Of a stretch of DNA of 64,000 nucleotides, positions 1 through 11,689 are shown piece by piece. How positions within the stretch are numbered: the first letter of the stretch is position 1; the number at the start of each line of letters is the position of its first letter. The notes under the pieces were generated by a model that did no database searches, was not told the DNA's origin, and was given only the letters and a program-made list of their open reading frames with translations. The stretch comes from Diprion similis (lineage: Eukaryota > Arthropoda > Insecta > Hymenoptera > Diprionidae): the NCBI RefSeq assembly GCF_021155765.1, contig NC_060118.1:5022001-5086000 (forward strand), given 5' to 3'. A program made the translations under genes and the position numbers.

Positions 1-433
1 CTGTGTAAAAGGCGCAATCGATTTATATATTTAAATGTACCATGTTTCATTTTTTGATATAATGAATTAATAACTTGAAGCTGAATCTGCTTTCAAGGGT
101 CGGTTTTACTAACTCTGGATACCGTGAATCTTCGGAAAATGATATTCAATCAACGAAATTGAATATTTTCCATTCCATCTAACGACAAATAGCAACAATT
201 CAGCACCTATTCAATTTATAATTAATAATATTTTCATCCAATAAATGAAATTCCTCCGAAAAAAACGAAAATATTCATGGTTGCTAAAACCGACACTTGT
301 TCTATATACAATAATTTACGAATTATTCAACGCGATATTTTGTGTCCATTCTGTCATTGTATTATCTTTTTTTGTTTTTGTTTTTTCTTTGTATACATTT
401 ATACTTATAGTATTATTCTGGTTCTATATACAG

Positions 434-711
434 GTGCTTTGCACCTCTATAGAATGTACGCCGGAATTAAAATTGGATTTAAAAAAAATGTGCTTACCTG
501 CACAGTTTCTTATACAAAAGAATTGAAGCTGTGTTCGTACATACCTATACAGTTCGAGGAAATAGTTTATGGCAACGATCTGTCCGAAAAACTAATACTG
601 CCTAAAGTGAATCGTTTAAACGTGGCGCCCGAAAACTTAGCTCATCAATATGGCCGACGTGTTACCTCATGTACTCTCCCCAAGGCGCATACCCTTCGCC
701 AACAAGCCTAG
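434..711 (+). CDS. possible last exon of an unrecognised upstream gene
   Basis: A 92-codon open stretch follows an acceptor-like tract ending in CAG at 431-433 and closes with TAG at 709-711. I do not recognise the product. The translated stretch is mixed and polar, with a basic last third rich in Lys, Arg and His, and no clear membrane segment after the putative acceptor. Upstream in the same frame lies a low-complexity Phe/Tyr/Ile-rich translation typical of an AT-rich intron, which is why I place a splice site here instead of reading the whole open frame. If real, the rest of the gene lies left of the window. No convincing AATAAA follows closely, so this may be chance. Confidence 0.2.
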
Positions 712-768
712 CTCGCGTTCCGTCCATAAGTCCGTGACGCTATCAGAGCGGAGCAGCTCCTTAGTTAA

Positions 769-1292
769 GGGTGCGTTCCGAAATTACCTGACAAAGCTAA
801 AAATTCCCTAGAACAGAGGCAGAGCTACTTATGCACTTGATGGAGCAACAGAGATAAAATATTGTTGACAGCATTGGCAGTTAATATCGGAACGCACCCT
901 TAGTAAGGCGAAAGGTGTTGGGGATGGAGAGGGATGGGAGCACTAGTGTATTCCCACCCATCGTCATGGAAAATCATAGAGAATGGAATGAATGGATTAG
1001 AAAGAGACAGCGATTGAGTGTCGCAGAAAAAGATGGAAAATTGGATGGATTCTGTCTTTCTCAGACACTTGTTTTTGAATAGCCACGAAAGACTACATCT
1101 CTCTATTACTAATAATGACAATATTTCTGTCTTTGTTCAAACTTTGCGCACGTGCCCAGGGATGCGTTACGATATTAGCTCCTAATGCTGTGAACAATCT
1201 TTCATCTCTCTTGCGCTGCCGAATTTGTGACTAGCTCTGCCTTTATCCTAGGGAATTTTTAGCGCGCTGCCAGCTAATTTCGGAACGCACCC
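769..1292. mobile_element. nested MITE-like inverted-repeat element
   Basis: The outer ends are mirror copies: GGGTGCGTTCCGAAATTA starts at 769 and its complement ends at 1292. The two arms match imperfectly for about 60 bases, including the AAAAATTCCCTAG and GGCAGAGCT blocks. A third copy of the same terminus, in reverse orientation, ends at 899, so 769-899 looks like a short element in its own right. Near-matching TTAGTTAA (761-768) and TTAGTAAG (900-907) flank that short version and may be a decayed 8-base target duplication, as made by hAT elements. No transposase is encoded. Confidence 0.55.
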
Positions 1293-1740
1293 ATAGACGA
1301 TAGCTGACTCTGGTAACACTGCACCACCATTAGGTTAGAACAAGAAGAACAATAATAAATTCGTGTATACACAAAATAAGAAGGTACAAACTAATTTACG
1401 TAAAAATAGTTGACATGATATAGTGGTGATATTCTTTCCCGAACTTCATCCGTAGAAAGTGTGTATCACTTGAGGAACAGTAGTGTTGATTCTTATAGTC
1501 TAATTAAGGTTTGACAGAACCTAATCACCGACTTCGCCTGCATGTGCATATAGAATTTTATAATTTTGCTTGATTCATGTTAAAATTTGCTTTAGAATTT
1601 TTTTTTAATATTTGTATGCGCGCAGACCATCGTTAACTATACTTATCAGAGTACCTGGCTTCCCTTCACCTTATATCGTCTAAAACTACAAGTATAATTG
1701 TTCATTTTCTAAACCAAATTTGACGTTCCTTTGTTTTCAG

Positions 1741-2422
1741 ATGAGCCGCAAAGAAGCACTGTCTCAATTTATACAACAAATTCATGGCCGACCAGTCGTA
1801 GTGAAATTGAATAGTGGTGTTGATTACAGAGGTATGTATTAAATTAAATTAAAAGAAATCTAAATACTTCGTTTCCCGAAAAATAAGCGGGCGGAATTTT
1901 TATAAGTCAACACTTTTGGTCTATATATCAACTGAACACTTATAGTTAACTACAGTGACTCGATTTTGCAATTGCATTTTCTTATTGTTATCCAAAAAAG
2001 ATTGACCGAAATACTTCTGAAGTTATCGAATTACAAATACTTGAAAATACATCTAAAATTAATATTCTTATCAGGACAAATTCATCAGTGAATGAACGTT
2101 CTGAAAAATACCCCCAGTTATGTTAAAATCAGTGTCTACACGAATACTTTTCTATAGTTTGTTTATTTACTGGTGGATTTTCATTAACTAGTACAGGCAC
2201 TCTATTTTACAAACCTAAATTTTCACTTTCATAGCAAAGTCCATCAGGACGTAAAAATTATGATAATTTTCAGGTGTCTTGGCATGTCTTGATGGGTACA
2301 TGAACATCGCGCTTGAACAAACAGAAGAATACGTCAATGGACAGTTAAAGAATAAGTACGGCGATGCCTTCATTCGAGGAAATAATGTGCTGTACATAAG
2401 CACACAGAAACGAAGGACATGA
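1741..2422 (+). CDS. LSM6: U6 snRNA-associated Sm-like protein LSm6
   Basis: Two coding exons, 1741-1831 and 2274-2422, join across a GGT glycine codon (phase 1) and give 79 residues, against 80 in human LSm6. Exon 1 begins exactly at the ATG after a TTTTCAG acceptor, so the 5' UTR must lie on an upstream exon. The Sm1 motif (about residues 18-49) has the hydrophobic strand VVVKLNSG, then RG and the LDGYMNIAL block; the Sm2 motif near residues 65-73 reads IRGNNVLYIS. LSm6 is a ring subunit of LSm2-8, which binds the 3' end of U6 snRNA in the nucleus, and LSm1-7, which promotes decapping in the cytoplasm. The C-terminus is basic (QKRRT). Nothing looks broken. No close polyadenylation signal is evident; an AATAAA lies at about 3780. 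Confidence 0.96.
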
Positions 2423-3983
2423 AATGCGAATTTCTGAGTTTCTAAAACTTACAATATATAATTAAGATAAGATAAGAAAAGAAACAGAAGGAAATAATGG
2501 ACTGTCATATTATATTTCTTCAAAAAAATATTCAGTTGTAATACATGTTGTTCTTTTGTTTCTATACTTCATATTGCTACCACTATTCCCCTAAAAGCAC
2601 GACAGTTTTTTCTTTCCCTTTACTGTATACACAATGTGCAGTTTGACTACTGATTAAGCTTGTGAAATGCTGCACTACCTTTTTCGTTCAAATCTGACCT
2701 GACAAATGTATATTTTGTTGTATGGAAGTCATTCCATGTCAAACAGCACAGTTTTGGGAAAAAATTTACATCGTTGTTTCCAAATTTCACGAAAGTTTTT
2801 GAATGTGTTGACGGTGCTTTGAAATAATTGCTCTATTTTCATTCAGAGTTACTTGGAATTGCGATTCATCATACAGGATCCAGATGAAGCCCATTTTAAA
2901 GCTAATGACATTATCCTGCAGTACATGTATATGAATTTCACTTCTCTCGTAACGAAACGTTTTTTTTCATTAGTATAATTATTCGAAGGGATTTTTCACC
3001 ATGATCTACATGATCTAAAACTCTGCAAAAGTACCAGTGTATTCCCCACTTGATTCCCACTAAAACGTTAATAATAATTTGTCTTGAAGGAGAAATAATG
3101 TGGGTTATGTAAAAAATGAGGAAATCTGGCTTTCTTTGTACAGTCTGATGTAATTTAGCTTTATATGAACAGAGAAAGATTTGGTACAGTCATTTAGAAG
3201 GGTTTATTTCGTTTATATCGAGTAATCATTTATTATTTACAATACTACAATAAGTACATTCTTCTGCAACAAACAGAGAGTGAAAAGTTATTTTGTTTTC
3301 TGATCGTGGTAGAAAAGCATGGGTCCGACTTCTCTTCTACTTTGAGTTCCCTGGTGAAAATAATTCTATAAAATATGCTTATGGGTATAAATGTGCTACG
3401 CGAATCTTGGAATTCTTAATTTTTTTCACCTACACCCCTTGTTCTCCATCACGAAATTTTCGATATCCATTGAAAATTGGACTAGAACAACCCGGTATTT
3501 ATTACAGAATTTCGGGTTACGTAGGTCATGGTAAAAAATCCATCGAAATATATGTACCATGGAAAATCATATACTCATGATTACGAGGAAAGTAACATTG
3601 ATATATATGTCCTAAAGGTAGTTTTTAGCAAAGAGGATTAGGGTTTTTAGTAGCTTCAAAGTGAGCTTCATCCGGATATTTATCAGATTTGAAAATCACG
3701 TGATCAAATTCAGTTAATTTTTTTATTTAATTAAAAACCTTTCTGTGGTGAGACAAAAAGTTTATGTTATAATTACTTTCAATAAATATGAATACATATA
3801 TTTTTTTAACAACAAAGCATTATTGTTCCTGCCTTTTATTGCAATTTTTGTGTAATGTTTTCCAGTTTTACGACTCGTAGGGCAAAGAATATTGTCCGCA
3901 CTACGAGCGTAACGATTTACACCCTCGTGCGATCACGCCGAGCACTCAGTATGTAAAGCCATGTTTTACGCTCTAGATACGAA
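2423..3983. other. 3' flank of LSM6; no gene seen
   Basis: AT-rich sequence that probably includes the LSM6 3' UTR. One 95-codon open frame (3293-3580, +) has no splice context, domain or convincing composition, and I treat it as chance. Confidence 0.5.
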
Positions 3984-4045
3984 ATAGTACATTATGTCAC
4001 AAGGGAATAAAGTCGGAGATTATTCCCGCGGGTGGGTGGGTCCCT
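3984..4045. repeat. dispersed repeat with internal hairpin, copy 1
   Basis: The block AATAGTACATTATGT followed by an AAGGGAATAAAGTCGGAGAT stretch recurs at 29161-29213 with few changes. GGGAATAA (4003-4010) pairs with TTATTCCC (4020-4027) around a nine-base loop, so a transcript would fold into a hairpin. The match between two unlinked sites shows a dispersed repeat family. The full element limits are not visible. Confidence 0.5.
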
Positions 4046-4070
4046 CAACTCATGAGAAAAAAAAAAACGG

Positions 4071-4573
4071 TTTTGTTAGGCTTAATAAATACACTCTTGA
4101 ATGACATTTAAAAAAAATCAGTCTTGAAAGAAAGGTAGGTCTGCGGTGTTGATGATTTCTCGAAGATGGTTATCCTGAAACCGAAAAATCGAACGGTTTT
4201 AGATTCAGCATGTTAATAGCCTTGAAATGAATCATACGTTTTTTGAAATTTTGATTTTAACCGTATATTTATTGCAAGAAATGGTAAAAAAAGCTGTCTT
4301 TTTCAACTTTAAAAAAAAAATGGTCGCCATTCTATTAATTTTACAAATATCAAAAGTCGTATGATCCATTTCAAGGCCATTAACATGCTGAATCTAAAAC
4401 CTGTCGGTTTTTTGGTTTCAGGTTAACCATCTCCGAGAAATCATCAACACGGCAGACCTACCTTTTTTCAGATTGATTCTCAACTATGATGTTTGTGTAC
4501 AAAAAGTGATTAATATCAATAACAAATTTCTTTTTAATGTAATTCAAGAGTGTATTCATTAAGCCTAACAAAT
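4071..4573. mobile_element. large imperfect palindrome (foldback element)
   Basis: The left arm starts with TTTTGTTAGGCTTA and the right arm ends with its complement at about 4572. Matching blocks occur in mirror order: ACACTCTTGAAT with ATTCAAGAGTGT, GGTAGGTCTGC with GCAGACCTACC, TTGATGATTTCTCG with CGAGAAATCATCAA, and the TTAGATTCAGCATGTTAATA block with its complement near 4380-4400. The right arm carries roughly 90 extra bases near 4470-4545. No coding potential is present, as expected of a non-autonomous foldback element. Confidence 0.65.
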
Positions 4574-4639
4574 CCTATATCAACATTTCGAGTTAAAACT
4601 TGTTAAAAAAATTCTTGAAAAAAACCGGTTTCTGCTTGT

Positions 4640-5067
4640 CAGTTGGGTAGACCTCTTAAAGTTGTTAGAACTGATCTCCCGAAGGAATAAGCAAAATATT
4701 TTTAATAATTTTTAACAAAACGGTAGCTTCTCAAAAAAAAATTTCGATTTTCCGTAATAATTTTCGCCTTAATTTGTTTAAGAAATGGAAAATATCTATC
4801 GGCGAGAAAAAAACCTTCGTTTCAGGATTCAAAAATATATCGATGAGGCTGGTGTCAAAATTTGAGACTGTTCGGCTCAGCCATTTCCGAGAATTCTTCC
4901 TCAATGATTTTGAAGACATAGTTTTGAGATAAACCCGTTCAAAATTTAAGAATATTTGTCGGATCGGCATGAAATTTTCTGTGGATATACTTGAATATAT
5001 GAACATGAGGAAAATGAAATAAAAAAAATTGGGTTTCGAAAAATCGTGACTGCGTAAAACCCCTTAA
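4640..5067 (-). repeat. AT-rich repeat ending in TTAAGGGG (minus strand)
   Basis: Read on the minus strand it opens with TTAAGGGGTTTTACGCAG and continues with alternating A/T-rich tracts, resembling the element starting at 8488 (TTAAGGGGGTATTCTGG). I know elements with such ends as high-copy repeats in hymenopteran genomes, but family membership is from memory. The inner limit is uncertain. A 91-codon minus-strand frame inside it is not a credible gene. Confidence 0.35.
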
Positions 5068-7600
5068 ACTTAAATACAGTAGATATAAATGTGATTTTCG
5101 AGCGTTCGTATCCATAGATTCGGAATTTTACGATCAGGTCGGCGGTATACTAATCTAAAGACGGTTCAAATACACATTTTGTTATCACTCATGATATAGG
5201 AGGGCCCTTAAAAAAACCTGTCACTGTAAAGGGCCTTACGAGAGATAAGTTTTTACTTCACAAGATCGAAGTCCGAACTCTCATTCAGACAACGCATGTG
5301 AATTCAGCAATACCTTATCTAGTTAAACATGCATACACCTATATTCAATCCCTAAACACATATATCTATATGAAAAATTTCACGTGTGTCGGCTTATATA
5401 TCGCGGGTGGTGATCTCTCAAATAGTTTTTTTAATTTCGTATGTCGACAAGTCTTGGCCCGTAGAAAATTCCGAATGTTCTCTTTACAAAGAATTTAAAA
5501 TCGAAAATAAAAAACTTCAAAATACAAAATATGATTCAGAAATACTTCATTTTTTAGTATTTCATTTCAAGCGTGTTTTAAAGGTTATGGTTGAAAACAT
5601 TTCACATATTTTAAATAGAATTCGCACCGATCTACACAGTTGGATTCTATTCAAAATTATTCTAGCCATAAACGTCCGATTTATGTCCTACACGAAATTC
5701 ATACAGCAAAAAATTATCCGATACAAGGATCATAGTCGGTTAAGAATTGAAAGGTCGATTGGCCTTCGACAGGTATTTTGCTCATAATTGGTAAAAAGTT
5801 CTCGCATATATTAAAACACTACAATTGACGCCGAAGTTCAGGTCTCACCCCCAACTAGACAACAAATAATCAGGAACAAAGTGGAAATATTTTTTTTTTA
5901 TTTCAGATTATTTCTAAGTGAGCGAATTTGATGGACGAATTATGTGCATTCAGAGCTCAGAATTGAACGGAAAACATATTTCCTTGAATTTTTCGATTTT
6001 ACAGTGTTCACAAAATTTTTTTAAATTTTCCAAAAGCTAGTTTCCATACCACTAAACTTTGTCGAGAAAACGTTTCATACGGAAAAATTGGAAAATGAAA
6101 GAAATTGAAAATTCATTTTAGCAATTACCAGTAATCAGCGATAGAGAAATGCCAGTTTTGAGTTGAAGCGATATTCCGTTCTTATGAAAGTAAGGTTTTT
6201 CGAAAGATGGCATACCAATTCAGAATTATCTGGCGCAGCTTTTGCTACATCTACTCACTTCGGCACTTCAAACATTAATGGTGTTAGCAAAATTTTTGCA
6301 AATTCCGATACACAAAAAGTGTATCGGAGTGCAAGACTCGATGAAATCGGTAAAAATTAATCGATTCATGGATTGTTTCGTATTCTCTTGAAACTGTTTA
6401 TATGAAGCCAAAATTTCGTAAATTTCAGCAGCCGTGTAAGTGAAGAAGTTTTTTGATAGTTCATAGTTTCATTCAAAATATTTTTCATTTTCAGGTGAAA
6501 AATTTTGATTTATCTTTTATTGATTACATCAGTGTCCGTCGTTCATGGAAGTAATAAACAAAAACCGATCGTGAGGAAAAATAATCGATTATACTCGATT
6601 ATTTGGAAAAAAATAATCGATTAAATCGAAAATCGATTATGTTTGGACATTCTCAAGTAGACTTACAAGACGCATTTATACGAAACAGACGTATTCCGAA
6701 AGATGCTACAGTAAGTGTAAACAATGCTCTATACATATCTTGCAGAGTCGACTGAGATACGTTCGTTTTAGCCGCCCGACGAAATACAGTAGAACCACAA
6801 TCAGGGTTGGCTTAAGGCCTTATATACGTCTAAGAGCGCAAAAAATGCGCTACAAGAAAATTTTTTTTAGTAGGATAGCAATAGAAATTAATAAAAGTAA
6901 ACAGTAGACGTTGTTTATTGGCATTTAAGCTTTGTAAAGAAAAATTATTTTACTTTATCTTTTACAAAAACTACTATATAAAAAATCACGTGATCCAAAA
7001 CACTAAGAAAAAAAAGTTGCTCCATGGTCGGCATCATATTTCCAGTAAATGTTGATCGATCTACAAAATTTAAAAAAATGATTGAAAAATGAAGTTGTCT
7101 TAAACTTAGCAAAATTTAGCAATTTATGCCAGTTTAAAAAAAGTATGCACTTTACGTCATAAATTTTGCACTTGAATTATTTTTATAAAATTTTTAAATC
7201 AAAATATCAAAAATCCGGCTCGACAGACTATAACTACCACTTTGCTTTACAAGAATTTTTTTAAATTTTGCAGATCGACACAACGAACGTCTTTATTAGT
7301 TGGACCAGAATTATTCAAAAATATTCAAACGTTTTTATTTCATTCATAATAGGTAAATCTACTTTTGTGAAGGGAGTTGGACTGTGCAGTGTTAGATACG
7401 CGCATCTCAAGTTTAGACTTATTAGATCAATACTTTCTATATTACTCGATCGATAATGATTGTTGCGCACTTGTCAGTTTGAATAAATTGTTGATAACTT
7501 TAAAAATATTTTTTTCCAACACCTATTTGTTCAAAATGTGCACGTATGTACATACATATGATTTAGTGATTGGAGTTAGGATTGGCTGCAGAATCTGTTG
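5068..7600. other. intergenic, AT-rich; no gene seen
   Basis: Several open frames (for example 5386-5787 and 7268-7601) have AT-driven composition, no domain and no supporting splice sites. The only structured item is a cluster of ATCGATTA motifs at 6582-6640, reported separately. Confidence 0.5.
6582..6640. promoter_or_regulatory. cluster of TAATCGATTA palindromes
   Basis: The palindrome TAATCGATTA occurs at 6582-6591 and 6614-6623, with AATCGATTAT at 6631-6640 and a half match between. TAAT-N2-ATTA is the known P2 dimer site for Paired-class homeodomains. Chance in AT-rich DNA is possible and no gene is near, so a regulatory role is inference. Confidence 0.2.
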
Positions 7601-7610
7601 AGAAGTAAAT

Positions 7611-8387
7611 TTGTTGAAACTACGTTTACAACAAGAACTAAACGAATACTTGACTGCCAGAAATTATTTGGCTGTCGTTAGGATGAGTGAGGATGCTAGT
7701 AGAATCACGGGTAGAGTTCAATATGATGCAAAAAGTAATCAACTCGTAGGGTTTGTTTTGCCAATCAACTCAACGAATGTGCCATTTTCATATCTCGCGA
7801 CGTGTGCTAAGGCGATAGAAGAATGTTTTTGTAACACCTGCCTGGAAAGTGTCGTTTTCGAGGCTTACGTAGCGTACGTCAAGTGCCTTATTACTGTATA
7901 ACAGCGTTGGCGCATGCGCACATTCGATATGCTCTATTTTCCGCTGTAGAAGATTCGTGGCAGATGCGCGCAATTAATATGCTCTATTTTTCGCTGTAGA
8001 AAATTCGTGGCGCATGCGCGCATTCAATATGCTCTATTTTCCGCTGCAGACACAATATACTATTTCATTACGAAAAAGTTGCATCATTACTTTATACCAT
8101 GATGGCTCATTCCCTAATAGAGTATGCACCACCATTCTGGACAAACATGTTTGGCACGGACAATAAATAAAAAAAAGGTATTGCATTTTTCATGTGATGG
8201 CCAGCCAAGACTGCTCAACGCGATGCGATTGCAAGCAGGTTTAGGCATCATAAATCCTGAAAAACACGATTCAGCAGAAATTAACCATATAATATTCAAA
8301 AATGGTCTTGGTCTAATACTTTCATACATAATCAGTAGAATTACGTACAGGATACGATATACGTTGGAATTAAAAATTGCGAAATAA
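7611..8387 (+). pseudogene. broken P-element/THAP9-like transposase relic
   Basis: The open stretch 7611-7901 translates to a segment with MSEDASRITGRVQYD followed by QLVGFVLPIN, which resembles the RNase H-like region of P-element/THAP9-type transposases (catalytic-domain context ED..R..GRV.YD..TNQLVGFV). This is recognition from memory, not a search. It breaks at a 50 bp tandem repeat (7909-8051). A second open stretch, 8124-8387, has a CDGQPRLLNAMRLQ segment that could be a downstream part of the same protein. No THAP zinc finger, no complete catalytic set and no terminal inverted repeats are visible, so I call it a dead fragment. Confidence 0.4.
7909..8051. repeat. 50 bp tandem repeat, about 2.9 copies
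   Basis: Units start at 7909, 7959 and 8009. Each has a GCGCATGCGC-type core, then ATTCRATATGCTCTATTTT, then YCGCTGTAGAARATTCGTGG. The cores at 7910-7920 and 8010-8020 are full GCGCATGCGC palindromes; the middle one is mutated to GCAGATGCGC. The array interrupts the transposase relic. Confidence 0.8.
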
Positions 8388-8487
8388 ATTGACAAAAGCA
8401 TCTTCTGTACTTCTACTTGGAAATGCAGTAATATCAGTTACACACTTAAAAATTCTGATCGAAACTGTATCAAAAGATAAACACTGC

Positions 8488-8990
8488 TTAAGGGGGTATT
8501 CTGGTCTACAAATTTGAAAAAATCGGTTTTTTTTCTCCATATTTTCAAAGTTTAAACCTTTGAGAATAAGCCTCTAAGAGGATTTTTGGAAATTCAAATT
8601 ATTTTCGAAGTTATAGTTATTTTTGTGACGCGCCAACTAAACCGGTCCGGCTGGAACGAATCTTCAAACGCGTTTTTCTCGAAACTACTTTTTTCGATGC
8701 GATTGACGTAATATGTTGAGTTCTGATGGACCGATTTACTTGAAATTTGGTGGAAATGTTCTTTGTATATCCCTCTACGGTTGGAACCACGGATTAAAAA
8801 AAACATTTGTTATTATTTTTTAAAAATTCGGAAAGGTCAAAAAACAGGGGCATAAGAAATTTTTTTTTTTCAAATCGTCGACATTTCGTGTAAATATTTT
8901 TTTCCCTCTTTCCGTGCTCCGGACTATTGAGACGTCTTTATTAATAAAGGGAAAAAGTCGAAAACATGTTGACCAGGACGCGCCTTTCTG
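8488..8990. repeat. long AT-rich repeat starting TTAAGGGGGTATTCTGG
   Basis: The sharp left end TTAAGGGGGTATTCTGGTCT is followed by about 500 bases of AT-rich non-coding sequence with recurring TTGAAATTT and CTCGAAACTAC style blocks. It shares end structure with the minus-strand element at 4640-5067. I cannot find the matching right end, so it may be truncated. Confidence 0.35.
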
Positions 8991-9782
8991 TTCTGTAGTC
9001 CCTACTTGACCACCCTGTAACTTTTCGTATTTTTGATTACTTGTTTTTGAAGGATTTTTTTTTTAATCTTGAAACATCAGTAAAGTTCTCGTTAAAAGAT
9101 GGATGGTAAAAATGTTTTTTATTACTCTTTCATCTCACTTAGAAAAATGCCTAAAATTTAGACCTTTAGACCAGAAAACCTCCTTAACTGAATACGATTT
9201 GTGTCTTAAAGATAAAACGAATTTTAAATCTGTTGAAAAAATTTGCGACACTAGAGTGTAGGTAAATTTATCTAGGGCTGTACCGAATTCGAAAGGTATC
9301 GTAATTTTTTTGAAAGTCCTCAATTATTCACTAAATCCTTATTTAGATGCCAGGTTGAATCCACTGCAAAGGTTGTACAGATTACGGTATGCAATTTTTT
9401 TTACGAGTTTGGCGCAATTGGATATTAAATAACCCGAATTACAAACTGTAAAAATCCAAAAGATCTCGATATGGAAAAAAAAACCATTAGAGAAAATAAA
9501 ATTAGCCTTGGCGAATGGGTAATATTTGAAATTTAAGATGATATAAAGAGTAAATTCAAGATAGGATTAATACTTGATTTTGTTTACATTTCCGAAAAGA
9601 CTTTTACTGGAAACAAAAAGGATATTTCAAAGGTCAAGCAGATACGAGTGATTCCAGAATTAGCGTCCTTTCTACATGGTACAAACTAGCTGAGAACGTT
9701 CTTGAACTCGGTTTCATACAAAGCATAAATATAATACATAAATATGTAAATATTTTCTGTTACAAGTATACTCTTCGTGCTC

Positions 9783-10268
9783 CTACAACTTCGGACCACG
9801 GAATATTTCACTCAGACGAAATGTGCTTCGTGATAAAGAGCCTTGGGAACCGGTGGATGTGTAAAATCCTGATGGCATCCAGAAAAAAAATCTGTTAGGT
9901 GTGTATCGGGGTTCTCGAAATTTTTTGAATATATCGTTTATATAATCTAGGTTTTGTATGCCGTTTTTGTTTTGCAATAAAGAAAAAAACTGCTTTGAAT
10001 TTTAGGAACCCGTACGAATGATTTCGAGCGAAGATTTTTCGTATACTGGTGACTTCATTTGTACAGTCAGACTTTCATCAACAAAAGGTCTCTTCATTAT
10101 ACATCCCTTATAATGGGAAAAGAAAACCAAGAAGCCAGCCAAGAAGAGGAACAAGATGAAGATGAATCTTACATTAGATTGTCTTATTATCTTCATGTTT
10201 CCTGAGTAAGATGATGTATTATTCGTCAATGTCTGTGACAAAATAATGTATTTTAATCCCCCCTTCAT
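9783..10268 (-). CDS. candidate exons of an unrecognised single-pass membrane protein
   Basis: Two neighbouring minus-strand open frames (10002-10268 and 9783-9977). The first has an internal Met followed by KIIRQSNVRF and a ~17-residue hydrophobic run (IFILFLFLAGFLVFFSHY), then a basic stretch: the layout of a type II membrane anchor. The second is polar and ends in RGPKL then stop. I cannot find clean GT-AG borders joining them in phase, and no family is recognised. Either a decayed gene or chance. Confidence 0.15.
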
Positions 10269-10539
10269 TAGAGCAACGTCTCAATAATATGACAATGTGT
10301 AACCGTAACGTAATTCACATCTTAAGATCAAAAATTTACTGCAATATTGATTCCTATTTTTTTATTTTATTGTTTTCTATGTAGATCTCATGAAAAACCA
10401 AAGAAAAATGTTCTATTATATTATCGCAAATTCTAAAAGTATATAATCGAGCATATGATACTAATATATTCAAACATTTTTTTTACCCGGAGAAACAACC
10501 CTTGAGATAGAATCCTAGAAACCTAGAAATAGGTTTTAG

Positions 10540-10662
10540 AATGGTATGAAATACGTGTGGAATGGTGCAAAATGGCGTGAAATGCTTGTGAAATTGTATG
10601 CAATTCTTGTGAAATAGTATAAAATTATGTATGAAACAGTTGTGAAATGGTTGAGATACAGA
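10540..10662. repeat. degenerate short-period GTGAAAT repeat
   Basis: Loose repeats of TTGTGAAAT / GTGTGGAATGGTGCAAAATGG-like words at 10-18 base spacing. Composition resembles the satellite at the right window edge. Confidence 0.35.
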
Positions 10663-11689
10663 TATGTCAAGTGGTTACCCCCTCGGTAGTTAGGGTTGTC
10701 CGTTGTACTACATTTTCTGAAAGTTGTAACATTAAATACATTTTTTTATTTAACATTTTTTAAATTAAATCAGTCCCCATAATTTATTGTTGTATCAACA
10801 CCAAATCATCGCAATATTTACAAAACAATATAGTACGAGTGATTATAACTGAAAAAAATTGTAATACATACTAGATTTTCTGTTTGTATACAGCTACAAG
10901 TCGCATAATTGTTTTATAACTCTTGTTTTTTTCAATCGTGCTGACATGTGAAAATAGTTAGGGACTCTATAGTTAGTGCAACAAAAAATTATTATAGGAT
11001 ATAGGTCAGTAATAAAAATAAGAAAAATTCGATAGTTGCTTATGATAAAATTTTGGCATGACTCGTCGAACTATGAATTTACAGAAGCAACGAAGAAACG
11101 TTGAAGAAAACGCAAATTTTGATATACATACGGCAAACCACTTGTCATACTTGTAAAATCTTTGTGAAAATTGTCAATTACCAATTATTGGGACAATTAA
11201 GTGGTACCTTGTCGGATCGCAATTTCCGTTGTAACTTTTGTTCCTCGCGCTCCTCCAATACCTGTAGAATTTTGTCAGATTTTTACGACAAGAATTATGA
11301 CGTGAGGAGCTTTCTAAAAAAATAGCACTTTTTCACATTATTTTAAATAATACTTGGGCACATACGGAACGTAACCGATTGGAAGCAAGTGAAAATCACT
11401 TTTTTAGGAAGCTTTATTATGAGTTTAAATTTCGAGCAAATCGAAAAAGTGTAGAGTATCACTGACGCGTCCCTTAAGATCATGATATAGTCAGCCGAAT
11501 AGGAATACCGCAAAAGAGTTTTGGTTTCCGCAGCAATGGTGCCAACAAATGTATGTCTATAAATAATCACCACTGATTGTAGGAATTCATTTCCGGGCCT
11601 TATTCTCGTACAAGACAAAAAAGTTTTTAGATATTTTTGTTCGACATTTCATGTATAATTGTGCTGTCTGCGGCATGTTCATGTCAGTC

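Noticed and set aside
3293-3580. 95-codon open frame after LSM6
   Set aside because: No homology recognised and no signals; likely chance within the LSM6 3' flank.
5386-5787. 133-codon open frame in intergenic DNA
   Set aside because: Composition follows AT richness, no family, no splice or promoter context.
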